From Bacteroides bouchesdurhonensis (GTDB lineage: Bacteria > Bacteroidota > Bacteroidia > Bacteroidales > Bacteroidaceae): a stretch of 64,000 nt of DNA. The stretch is from NCBI RefSeq assembly GCF_900155865.1, contig NZ_LT707006.1, positions 3,450,577 through 3,514,576 on the forward strand, written 5' to 3'. The notes beneath the pieces were generated by a model. The model was not told the origin of the DNA. It saw only the letters and a program-made list of their open reading frames with translations, and did not search any database. Below, piece by piece: positions 8,480-15,882 of this stretch (position 1 is the stretch's first letter; every line of letters starts with the position of its first letter). The position numbers and the translations under genes are program-made.

Positions 8480-8704
8480 TCAAAGTTCCGGGATTGTGCC
8501 GTTCTTATATAGAACACCGTTCCGATAATGGGACACGATACCCGGCTTAAGTCCCATTTCCTCAAAGGCTATATGCCTGATATAGTCCTTGTATTCTTTG
8601 CCAATGAAATTCTTTCCACAAAGGTTGTTGAAAATCATAGGGACGGAAAAACCGTCTTCGCTCGACAATATCACTCTGCCGTCTTGTCTAATTTCTTCTA
8701 CCAT
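8480..8704 (-). CDS. Small protein of unknown function, 74 aa
   Basis: A 74-residue acidic to neutral protein (starts MVEEIRQDGRVILSSEDG) with no recognised domain. The start at 8704 is followed upstream by an AT-rich leader with CAGGGAAA (8750-8757, minus strand) and a CCTGC/GCAGG hairpin (8754-8758 with 8772-8776). These are the same elements seen in front of the DarB-like gene and other leftward genes, which supports it as a real gene. A left-arm-like GGTTTGTTTTCAGC (8775-8788) follows, but I see no good partner, so an invertible promoter is not supported here. Confidence 0.6.
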   Translation of the reverse strand: MVEEIRQDGRVILSSEDGFSVPMIFNNLCGKNFIGKEYKDYIRHIAFEEMGLKPGIVSHYRNGVLYKNGTIPEL

Positions 8705-9025
8705 ACTTGTTTACTTTTAATTGGTTGAACTATCATGCTGATTTTTATTTTTCCCTGCTTTCGTTTGCCGTGCAGGTTTGTTTTCAGCTTTTTGAGGCAG
8801 CCAGAGGATGAAGCTGTGGCATCATAAGCCAAACCCGGATAGAAAACCGACCGTGCAACAGTCTGTTTTCGTCATCCGAATGCAATGCGGCTTGGCGATT
8901 ATGCGCTTCGTCCTACATTCGCCGACGAAAAGAGTAAAGAATGACCTGCCGATAAACGAGATGTGACAACAATAAAACAGGAAAATACGATTTGGTAAAT
9001 TGTCATTGTACAATATTGAACAATC

Positions 9026-9067
9026 ACTAAATATCGGCACAATTTTAATTTAGTGCCGATATTTAGT
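9026..9067. promoter_or_regulatory. Upstream inverted repeat of the abiE promoter
   Basis: ACTAAATATCGGCAC (9026-9040) and its perfect complement (9053-9067) form an inverted repeat with a 12-base spacer. The CGGCAC core is shared with the second repeat at 9115-9154. AbiEi-type antitoxins are known to bind inverted repeats in their own promoter. Confidence 0.7.
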
Positions 9068-9114
9068 AGATGATGACAAAAGGTTATTTACATATAGATT
9101 GTTTTAAATAAATA

Positions 9115-9154
9115 CAAATTTTCGGCACTATTCAGAAATAGTGCCGAAAATTTG
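9115..9154. promoter_or_regulatory. Perfect 18-bp inverted repeat overlapping the abiE promoter
   Basis: CAAATTTTCGGCACTATT (9115-9132), a CAGA loop and the exact complement (9137-9154) end one base before the -7 box at 9156, so a bound repressor would cover the -33 region. It shares CGGCAC with the repeat at 9026-9067, giving a two-site operator. Confidence 0.75.
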
Positions 9155-9155
9155 C

Positions 9156-9163
9156 TATATTTG
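9156..9163 (+). promoter_or_regulatory. -7 promoter box of the abiE operon
   Basis: TATATTTG matches TAnnTTTG and lies 21 bases before the abiEi start at 9185, directly after the operator repeat. Confidence 0.65.
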
Positions 9164-9184
9164 CAGGCAAAAACAGGATATAAT

Positions 9185-9907
9185 ATGAGTAACAAAACAA
9201 CGACATCCATACTTGAATACGCTGAAGTACACCGTGATTTCAGCATGGATGACTTGTTTGCCTATCTTCACGAAAAGGTTGGCATAAGCAAGTCTTCCTT
9301 GTCATGGTATCTGTTCAAGCTCGTGAATGAAAATGCATTGGTCAGAACCGGACGCGGAATGTATGCTAAAGTCATGAAACAGTCCTTTGTTCCTAAACTC
9401 ATAGGTGAAGTAAGAGAAATTTACGATTCGTTGCTGGTCAATTTCCCATTTGCGAAGTTCTGCGTCTATCAGGGGGATATTATCGCAACCTTGCAGCATC
9501 ACCTTTCTTCCAACCGTGTTGTCTATGTGGAAACAGACAGGGATTCGGCAGAAACGGTTTTCAACTTTTTGAAAGACGGGAACCGTGACGTCTATCTGCG
9601 ACCGGACAAAGATATGATTTACCGATATGTAGATATGGACAGCCGTGTCTTTTTTGTGAAAAATTTGGTCTCGGAAGCTCCTTTGCAGAAAGTATCAGAT
9701 GTACCGATGCCTACACTGGAAAAGCTGTTGGTGGATATATTGAGGGATGCGGATTTCTTCTACCTACAAGGCAGTGAAAGCGAGCATATCTTTGAAAATG
9801 CCTTTAATCTGTACGCTGTCAATCGAAATCGGCTATTCAGGTATGCCGGCAGACGTAAGGCAAAAGAAGAAATATTGTCCATATTAGAAAATCTGAACAT
9901 AAAATGA
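9185..9907 (+). CDS. abiEi: AbiEi-like type IV antitoxin and repressor
   Basis: A 240-residue protein with an N-terminal winged helix (FSMDDLFAYLHEKVGISKSS, then LVRTGRGMYAKV) and a larger C-terminal domain, the two-domain build of AbiEi antitoxins. The ATG at 9185 is chosen over an in-frame TTG at 9152 because the promoter and operator lie between them. It overlaps the toxin gene by 4 bases (ATGA), so the two are coupled. In this family the antitoxin counters the nucleotidyltransferase toxin without direct binding and represses its own operon through inverted repeats, which are present upstream. The family call is strong from the pairing. Confidence 0.88.
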   Translation: MSNKTTTSILEYAEVHRDFSMDDLFAYLHEKVGISKSSLSWYLFKLVNENALVRTGRGMYAKVMKQSFVPKLIGEVREIYDSLLVNFPFAKFCVYQGDIIATLQHHLSSNRVVYVETDRDSAETVFNFLKDGNRDVYLRPDKDMIYRYVDMDSRVFFVKNLVSEAPLQKVSDVPMPTLEKLLVDILRDADFFYLQGSESEHIFENAFNLYAVNRNRLFRYAGRRKAKEEILSILENLNIK

Positions 9908-10977
9908 TAAAGAAGGAGTGTTTTACGGCAGAATGGATCGAACAGGTTTCATCCGAATTGCACTATAATGATAAAAATCTGATAGAGAAAGTAATCCGTG
10001 CCCTGTCCCTGCTTGAAATGCTGGTTAAAGCCGGGTGTCCACTGGTTTTTAAGGGAGGAACGGCACTTATGCTCATACTTGGGAAATCTGCTCATCGTCT
10101 GTCAATCGACATTGATCTTATCTGTCCCCCTGGAACCAACATTGAAGACTATCTGAAATCATTTGCCGATTTCGGCTTCATCAATCTGGAACTTGTGGAA
10201 CGCAAGCAACGGGATGATGCGGATATTCCCAAGAGCCATTCCAAGTTTTTCTATCAGATTGCATACCGAAATGACACCGATGCACAATCCTATATCCTGC
10301 TGGATGTACTCTACGAGGACATTCATTATTTCCGTACCCAACAAATAGCTATCAACTGCCCGTTCATACGGTTGGAAGGAAAACCATTGATGGTAACAGT
10401 CCCGTCCGCAGAAGATATTTTGGGCGATAAACTGACGGCTTTCGCTCCCAACACAACTGGAATACCTTATTACAGGAATGGAAGGTCCTGTTCGATGGAG
10501 ATAGCCAAACAGCTTTATGATGTGGGGCGGCTGTTTGAAAATGTTTCAGACCTGCAGATTACCAAAGAAGCGTTCCGTAAGATTGCGGTGGTCGAACTTT
10601 CATACCGGTCTTTCGGAACGGACATAGGGCAAGTTTTCAATGACATCCGCCAAACGGCACTTTGTATCTCCACACGGGGAAAAGCCGGAGAAGGAGACTT
10701 CGACCTGATACAAGACGGAATCATCCGTGTCAAATCATTCATGTACAAGCAGCGTTATCTGATAGACCATGCCATTATTGATGCAGCAAGAGCGGCTTAT
10801 TTAGCCACGTTAATTGAAAAGGGAATCAATGAAATAGAATCTTATTCCAACAACCCTGCCGATATAAAGGATATGGTCATCCGACCTTCGCTGCCCAACA
10901 AACTGAATAAGCTGAGAAGCAACCTACCGGAAGCCTACTACTATTGGGCAAAAACGAGTGAGTTATTGGAAGCATGA
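9904..10977 (+). CDS. abiEii: AbiEii-type nucleotidyltransferase toxin
   Basis: A 357-residue DNA polymerase beta-like nucleotidyltransferase of the AbiEii family. The motif VFKGGTALML (near residue 48) is followed by RLSIDIDLICP (near residue 63), giving the GG(S/T) and D-x-D pair that bind metal and NTP. A later PSAEDILGDKLTAFAP and a Lys-Asp-containing helix match family motifs III and IV. Type IV toxins of this kind transfer nucleotides to tRNA ends in studied members. The toxin protects the element from loss or gives phage defence. Its last codons overlap the next gene, a B12-linked ATPase, by 4 bases, which is unusual for this system. Confidence 0.9.
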   Translation: MIKKECFTAEWIEQVSSELHYNDKNLIEKVIRALSLLEMLVKAGCPLVFKGGTALMLILGKSAHRLSIDIDLICPPGTNIEDYLKSFADFGFINLELVERKQRDDADIPKSHSKFFYQIAYRNDTDAQSYILLDVLYEDIHYFRTQQIAINCPFIRLEGKPLMVTVPSAEDILGDKLTAFAPNTTGIPYYRNGRSCSMEIAKQLYDVGRLFENVSDLQITKEAFRKIAVVELSYRSFGTDIGQVFNDIRQTALCISTRGKAGEGDFDLIQDGIIRVKSFMYKQRYLIDHAIIDAARAAYLATLIEKGINEIESYSNNPADIKDMVIRPSLPNKLNKLRSNLPEAYYYWAKTSELLEA

Positions 10978-11708
10978 AGTTTTACGAACATCGAATGGAA
11001 AAGATAAAAGCCGTATTCAACTGGAGCGGGGGAAAAGACTCCGCGCATGCCCTTTGGCGAGCTCGTCAATCGGAGCTATACGACATCGTTGCCCTGCTCA
11101 CCACAATCAATCGTGACTCGCAACGCTCCAGCATGCACGGTATCCCACTCCCCTTGCTTCAGGCACAAGCAGACAGTATAGGTATTCCCCTGCATATCGT
11201 GAATCTCACACCCCAGGGGAACCTTGAAAATTACGCAGAGGCCATGACTTGCGCAGCCCTACATTTCAAGGAGCAAGGAGTAACCCATTTTATTTTCGGG
11301 GATATTTACTTGCACGATGTCCGTGCCTACAGGGAGCGACAACTCGCACCACTCGGAATAGAGGTTGTGGAGCCGTTATGGGGAGTAGTCTCCTCGGAAA
11401 TCGTCATGCAGCAATACCTCGCTTCCGGACTGAAGACGGTCATCGTGACCACGCAAGCCGATGGCTTGGGAATGGATGCCATCGGTCGCGAGGTAGATGC
11501 CGACTTTATTGCCTCTCTCCCCAAGGAAATGGATCACAACGGAGAAAACGGAGAATACCACACGTTCTGCTACGACGGACCGATATTCTCCTCACCCGTA
11601 CTTTTCCGACTGGGAACTCCCTTTAGCCAAAGTTATGACATCCGGCTTGAGGATGGCACGATTCAAACCTATACTTATTGTTTTGCCCATCTTTCCGCCG
11701 AACCATAA
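10974..11708 (+). CDS. DUF71/COG2102 ATP pyrophosphatase, B12-linked
   Basis: A 244-residue PP-loop ATPase with the signature NWSGGKDSAHALW near residue 17. The rest follows the DUF71 (Dph6-like) pattern, including HFIFGDIYLHDVRAYRE and GENGEYHTFCYDGP near the C-terminus. In eukaryotes and archaea Dph6 makes diphthamide; a bacterial subgroup has been predicted to act in B12 salvage. The following gene is a broken cobalamin adenosyltransferase, which supports the B12 subgroup. The start at 10974 overlaps the AbiEii stop; an internal ATG at 10995 is an equal choice and would give 237 residues. No riboswitch is seen in front, so expression would depend on the abiE promoter. Confidence 0.82.
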   Translation: MKFYEHRMEKIKAVFNWSGGKDSAHALWRARQSELYDIVALLTTINRDSQRSSMHGIPLPLLQAQADSIGIPLHIVNLTPQGNLENYAEAMTCAALHFKEQGVTHFIFGDIYLHDVRAYRERQLAPLGIEVVEPLWGVVSSEIVMQQYLASGLKTVIVTTQADGLGMDAIGREVDADFIASLPKEMDHNGENGEYHTFCYDGPIFSSPVLFRLGTPFSQSYDIRLEDGTIQTYTYCFAHLSAEP

Positions 11709-11741
11709 CACGGATTACATTTGCAATCATAAATCAACAAT

Positions 11742-12260
11742 ATGGAAAACAAAGGATATATACATGTCTATACTGGCAACGGGAAAGGAAAGACAACGGC
11801 CGCATTTGGGCTTGCCATTCGAGTTTTGTGTGCCGGAGGAAGCGTCTTCATCGGACAATTCGTAAAGAACATGAAATATAATGAAACCAAGATCTAACAT
11901 CTGTTTAACAACGTCCGCATCCAGCAATTCGGTCGGGGGTGCTTTATTGAAAAGAAGCCGGCACAAGAAGATATTGACGCAGCTTATGCGGGATTGGAAA
12001 GCTGCAAACAAATTCTCGCTTCGGGAGAGTATAATCTGGTCGTGCTCGATGAACTAACCATTGCCCTGTATTACGAGTTGCTTTCTATTGAGGAGGTATT
12101 GACGGCGATTTCTCGACGACATTCCGGGACAGAGTTGGTAATCACGGGACGGTACGCTCCGGCAGAATTGATCGACATAGCCGACTTGGTCACGGAGATG
12201 CGAGAAGTCAAACATTATTACACGGAAGGCGTCCTCTCCCGCAACGGGATAGACCGTTAG
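11742..12260 (+). pseudogene. cobO: Cob(I)alamin adenosyltransferase (CobO/BtuR type), broken by an in-frame stop
   Basis: The frame from 11742 gives the CobO/BtuR start: VYTGNGKGKTTAAFGLAIR with its P-loop, then FIGQFVKNMKYNETKI. Codon 52 (11895-11897) is TAA. The same frame then continues to 12260 with HLFNNVRIQQFGRGCFIEKK, VVLDELTIALYYELLS and VITGRYAPAELIDIADLVTEM, all family-typical. The full frame has 172 codons, near normal length. No frameshift is needed; one base change from a sense codon such as CAA or AAA would explain the stop. The enzyme would convert cob(I)alamin to adenosylcobalamin. Readthrough or a sequence error cannot be excluded. Confidence 0.85.
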
Positions 12261-12346
12261 AGTCCGATCTCCCTACTCGGTCTTGGTTTCACAATCATTC
12301 AAATAAAAAATTACGATAAGTTCCAAAATGAAAAGTTCCCTGTTTT

Positions 12347-12385
12347 AATCGAAAACCACATCACCTAATGACACTCTTTTCGATT
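12347..12385. terminator. Weak hairpin between cobO and the M23 gene
   Basis: AATCGAAAA (12347-12355) and TTTTCGATT (12377-12385) pair perfectly across a 21-base loop, between two convergent genes. It is AT-rich and would be a weak terminator. Confidence 0.3.
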
Positions 12386-12408
12386 AGCGTTTGGCGACAT
12401 AAACACTC

Positions 12409-13062
12409 TTACAACAGTCTGCTCAAAGCTGAAATGCACTCCTGCTGTGTAGTCCGGATGTAATCGAAAACGACCGACGGATCGACACTCTTGCCATTTA
12501 GCTTGCAGGTTATGTGCAAGTGCTCGCCTGTACTTCGTCCGGTCGAGCCGGTAATACCGACGGCATCACGGGGACGGACTACCGTACCCTTGGCGGTCAG
12601 CACCCGTGAAAGGTGGCAATAGCTGACGGTGTAATTTCCGTGCCGCATGGTCACATACTTGCCGGACGTCTTGTCCTGTCCCACTTTGACGACCACCCCC
12701 TCCATCATGGCCAATACCTGCTCGCCCCGTGCGTGCAGGTCGATACCGCCGTGAAACTTCCTCTTTCCGGTAAACGGGTCTTTCCGGTAGCCGTATGGTG
12801 ATGTAATTCTGATGCGCTGCAATGGATAAGACACACTGAGATAACGGTCAATCCACAACTTCTTACTTTCATCGGCAGGTTTTGTCGAAGTCTCCTGTAC
12901 AGGAGCCATGCTTTCGGGTGTCGGCTCCGGCTTTTTCATACCCTCCTGCAAGGCTTCTACCTTGTATCTTTCTGGTGTCTTGGCAATCGTGTTGAACTGC
13001 GCCTGAGCGGGCATCGTGCAGAATGAAACACCCGATATTGCTATCAGTAAAATTTTTCTCAT
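12409..13062 (-). CDS. Secreted M23-family peptidoglycan peptidase
   Basis: A 217-residue protein with a signal peptide (MRKILLIAISGVSFC to AQAQ) and an M23/LytM domain. The metal ligands are seen in FHGGIDLHA and in GEHLHITCKLNG, with SPYGYRKDPFTGKRKFHGG leading in. M23 enzymes cut peptide cross-links in the periplasm, and on conjugative elements they open the wall for the transfer channel. The gene reads leftward, diverging from the long operon that begins at 13282. The 220-bp gap between them holds a perfect inverted repeat (13142-13175) that could control both. A structural paralogue of the domain appears in two operon genes (19838, 25083). Confidence 0.92.
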   Translation of the reverse strand: MRKILLIAISGVSFCTMPAQAQFNTIAKTPERYKVEALQEGMKKPEPTPESMAPVQETSTKPADESKKLWIDRYLSVSYPLQRIRITSPYGYRKDPFTGKRKFHGGIDLHARGEQVLAMMEGVVVKVGQDKTSGKYVTMRHGNYTVSYCHLSRVLTAKGTVVRPRDAVGITGSTGRSTGEHLHITCKLNGKSVDPSVVFDYIRTTQQECISALSRLL

Positions 13063-13141
13063 TCGGCAAAGTTATAACGGGAGTTTTCATGTCGGAAACA
13101 AACAGCCGTCATTTCTTGTATTGGTTTGATATTTTGCGTCT

Positions 13142-13175
13142 ATTAGTACGATTTGAATTGAATAATCGTACTAAT
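13142..13175. promoter_or_regulatory. Inverted repeat ATTAGTACGATT in the divergent promoter region
   Basis: ATTAGTACGATT (13142-13153) and AATCGTACTAAT (13164-13175) are perfectly complementary with a 10-base spacer. The TCGTACT core recurs at 52527 and 52610 in the other divergent promoter region of the element, which suggests a shared regulator. Confidence 0.55.
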
Positions 13176-13216
13176 GAAGATAAAAACAGCATATTATAAC
13201 CATTTATATAGCTGTA

Positions 13217-13251
13217 TTTTTGTCCGTCATAATAAGATGTCTCTATCTTTG
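13217..13251 (+). promoter_or_regulatory. Promoter of the long rightward operon
   Basis: TATCTTTG (13244-13251) matches the -7 consensus and TTTTG (13218-13222) lies 21 bases before it as -33. The first gene of the operon starts 31 bases after the box. Confidence 0.65.
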
Positions 13252-13281
13252 TATAGTACAATTTTATAATATGAATATAGT

Positions 13282-14040
13282 ATGAAAAAAGTTCAGATTG
13301 AATTTGATGAATTACCTTTTCCGACACTGGAACGATTCGGTCTCACACGGGAGATGATTGAGGATTTGCCGATGCGTGTGTTGGACGACATCTGCGATGG
13401 TCGGCATTCTCCCGTGCTTCCCGTGCGTGTCACGGACGAGCATGGCGGGCAAATAGAGAGCCGTAGCCGCTTTGCCTTTATCCGCATGGACAACGGTCAG
13501 GTGGATGTGGTCTTCTATCCGGCACTGAAATCCTCTCCGTTGGAACGGTATGACGAAGCGCAGCAGAAACAGTTGCTCGACGGCAAGGCGATTGTCGCCG
13601 ACGTGGAAATGGCGGACGGCCGGAGCAGCAAGGCTTTCGTGCAGATTGACACCGAGACGAAACAGGTGATGTATGTCCCCACGCCCATCATCGCACGCAA
13701 CCTGAAAGTGCTGGCCGAGGTCATGCGCCTCGGTGCGGTGGAGGTAAACGGGATGCAGCACGGCGAGCCGCTGACGGTCGTCGTGGACGGCGAGTCTGCT
13801 ACAGTGGGCATAGACCTTCATGCCAAGACCGGCATCCGCTTCTGTTCGGGCGACGCGCAGCAATGGCGCAACCAGCCCAAGCGCGAGTGGGACAAATACA
13901 CCTTCGGGTGCTACGGTTGCTGGATCATGGACGATGACGGCAACCTTGACTACGTTTCGGAAGAGGACTACACCGAGGAGTTGTGGAACGAACAGAAGAA
14001 GAGCGGCGAACGCAACCGTGCGGCAGCCCTCCACAAGTAA
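13282..14040 (+). CDS. DUF4099/DUF3945-like element protein, first gene of the operon
   Basis: A 252-residue protein beginning FDELPFPTLERFGLTREMIEDL, the pattern seen at the start of DUF4099/DUF3945-type proteins that are common on Bacteroidetes mobile elements. It has no signal peptide or membrane segment and an acidic C-terminus. It opens a 16-kb cotranscribed block that ends at the terminator at 29225. Proteins of this group have no settled function, but some carry DNA-binding or topoisomerase-like partners. The domain name is given from pattern memory and should be read as tentative. Confidence 0.7.
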   Translation: MKKVQIEFDELPFPTLERFGLTREMIEDLPMRVLDDICDGRHSPVLPVRVTDEHGGQIESRSRFAFIRMDNGQVDVVFYPALKSSPLERYDEAQQKQLLDGKAIVADVEMADGRSSKAFVQIDTETKQVMYVPTPIIARNLKVLAEVMRLGAVEVNGMQHGEPLTVVVDGESATVGIDLHAKTGIRFCSGDAQQWRNQPKREWDKYTFGCYGCWIMDDDGNLDYVSEEDYTEELWNEQKKSGERNRAAALHK

Positions 14041-14060
14041 AAACAATCAATCCGTAGATT

Positions 14061-14285
14061 ATGGCACAAAACGAATATTATCCCGAAGAGGTACTTGTCG
14101 GGAAGATGCAGAGCGGCGAATACGGCTGGCTCGATTACGTCAATCATTTCTCCGCCGACTGGCAGGAGGAATACGCCCGTTACTGCGAGGAAAAGGGGCT
14201 TGCTGTCGGCAACGAATCCGCTGCCGAGTTTGTCCGCTTCAAGGACGAACAGCTGGAGGCAGCAATGGAACGCGGCGACGCATAA
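14061..14285 (+). CDS. Small acidic protein of unknown function, 74 aa
   Basis: A 74-residue, acidic, aromatic-rich protein (starts MAQNEYYPEEVLVGKMQSGE; contains WLDYVNHFSADWQEEYARYC). It lies 20 bases after the first operon gene and 16 bases before the next, with codon use like its neighbours, which supports it as real. I do not recognise a family. Small acidic proteins on conjugative elements are sometimes anti-restriction DNA mimics, but nothing specific points to that here. Confidence 0.65.
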   Translation: MAQNEYYPEEVLVGKMQSGEYGWLDYVNHFSADWQEEYARYCEEKGLAVGNESAAEFVRFKDEQLEAAMERGDA

Positions 14286-14301
14286 CGAAAACAATCCGAC
14301 T

Positions 14302-15879
14302 ATGGCGATACGAACGAATACCAATCCCCGGCAGATGGACTTGCAGCCCGAAATGCGCAATATGCTGATGCGTAACGGCCTGCAAGCCCATGTTGCGCTT
14401 GATGGTTCAGGGTATCGGCTGATTGTGCAGGGGCATAATTCTCCGCTGCTGGTCTATCCGATAAGCGAACGTCAGATGTTGGCACTCACGGACTGGGGAA
14501 CCAATACGGCCAACAAGAAAGCCTACAACGTGCTCACGAGCATCGTGGGCAAAGACTTCTATATGCCAAAGAACTTCGTCCATGCCCGCAATGCCAACGG
14601 GCGTGTGGCTATGGGGCTGCACGGCTACCGCATCGGCATCGGCGAGTACGGTCGCATGGGACGGATGGGAATGCCCCCGCCGTTCCTCGGCTGGACGCCA
14701 CGCAACCAGTGGGGCTTGCACCTGCGCAGGGTCGGCGGCCAACTGTTCTTTCCGGGGCCGTCCATCGTACCCGAACGTCCCGACGGGCGCATGAAGCCCG
14801 GCGAGTTGCAATCGGGCGGTTACGGATTCTATTACAAGGGGCATCAACAGGCGCAACCCGTACAGCAACGGGACGTTCTGCAGGACTTGCAGGCGGTCAT
14901 CACGCCGATGGTCAGCCGTCCGCGCAGCGGGGAACCGGCACGGTCGTACAAGGAGCTTATAGCCTCTCCGGTCTATTTTTCCAACGAGAAATTGGCGGAG
15001 TGCCTTGCCTCGCACGGTCTTGTCGTGGATGCGGAAAGGCGGACGCTGACTGTGCAGTCGGAAAGCGTCCAAGCCGATATGGTCTATGACCTGACGGAAA
15101 AGGAAGTGAGGACACTGGTTGCCGCACCCATCGAGGAACAACCCGTAGAAAAACGTCTGGAACTGCTGAACGGCATTATCGGGGCTGACTTTTCCGACAA
15201 AGTGACGATGGAGGCTCTCAACAGCGATCAACGCATCGCTATCGGCCTGCATCCCGAAGTACAGCAGGATTTGGAACAACGCCAACGGCAGGAGCAGGAG
15301 GCTTTCATGCCGGTGGAAACCTCGCTGCAACAGCAAGAGGAATCCATACAGGGCTATGTCGGTGCGGCAGTGGACGGGCGTGACCTCCAGTTTCTGAATG
15401 AAAACAAGGGATGGTATCGGGAAGAGAAGCACGGGCGGGAAGTTGAAGTGAGCCAGATAGCCGTTCAACCGGCACAAACCGAGGGGAAATACAGGATGAC
15501 CGCTGTTATCGACGGTCAGGCTATCAGCCATGAGATAACCCAACGGGATTACGACAAGTTCCTTGCTGTGGATGATTATCACCGGATGAAGCTCTTTTCC
15601 AAGATTTTCAGCGAAGTGGACATGAAAACACGCCCGGAAGCACAACGGGGGCTCGGTACGAAAATCTTTGCCGCCCTCACCGCAGGTACGGTAGTCGCGG
15701 CGGGTGTCGCGCACGGCATCCACCATCACTGCCATGCCCCGGAGTTCTACGGCGAGTGTTTCGGCGGTCCGCCACGCCCGTACATCAAGCTGGGGGTCGA
15801 TACACCGAGGGATATGGCCATCCGTTGTTTCGAGGCAGAGATGAACCGTGAAATCAATGATATGAGAATGGGGAGGTAA
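14302..15879 (+). CDS. Large operon protein of unknown function, 525 aa
   Basis: The frame extends further upstream, but the ATG at 14302 is chosen because the upstream part overlaps the previous gene. The N-terminus (MAIRTNTNPRQMDLQ) leads into a region with Gly/Pro/Arg-rich stretches (YGRMGRMGMPPPFLG), a repeated unit around residues 60 and 280 (YNVLTSIVGKDF; LELLNGIIGADF), a coiled-coil Gln/Glu segment and one hydrophobic stretch near residue 465 (FAALTAGTVVAAGVAHGI) followed by HHHCHAP. The two similar units suggest an internal duplication. It is part of the transfer-type operon and ends 3 bases before the primase gene. No function can be assigned. Confidence 0.75.
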   Translation: MAIRTNTNPRQMDLQPEMRNMLMRNGLQAHVALDGSGYRLIVQGHNSPLLVYPISERQMLALTDWGTNTANKKAYNVLTSIVGKDFYMPKNFVHARNANGRVAMGLHGYRIGIGEYGRMGRMGMPPPFLGWTPRNQWGLHLRRVGGQLFFPGPSIVPERPDGRMKPGELQSGGYGFYYKGHQQAQPVQQRDVLQDLQAVITPMVSRPRSGEPARSYKELIASPVYFSNEKLAECLASHGLVVDAERRTLTVQSESVQADMVYDLTEKEVRTLVAAPIEEQPVEKRLELLNGIIGADFSDKVTMEALNSDQRIAIGLHPEVQQDLEQRQRQEQEAFMPVETSLQQQEESIQGYVGAAVDGRDLQFLNENKGWYREEKHGREVEVSQIAVQPAQTEGKYRMTAVIDGQAISHEITQRDYDKFLAVDDYHRMKLFSKIFSEVDMKTRPEAQRGLGTKIFAALTAGTVVAAGVAHGIHHHCHAPEFYGECFGGPPRPYIKLGVDTPRDMAIRCFEAEMNREINDMRMGR

Positions 15880-15882
15880 ACC

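Noticed and set aside
8775..8933. A sixth invertible-promoter copy in front of the 8.5 kb gene
   Set aside because: The leader motif and hairpin are there, but the best partner for the left arm (after TACATTCG near 8912) agrees poorly and the promoter box is off consensus.
13067..13074. TAACTTTG on the minus strand as promoter of the M23 gene
   Set aside because: It lies only 5 bases before the start codon, which would leave almost no leader, and no -33 element is at the right distance.
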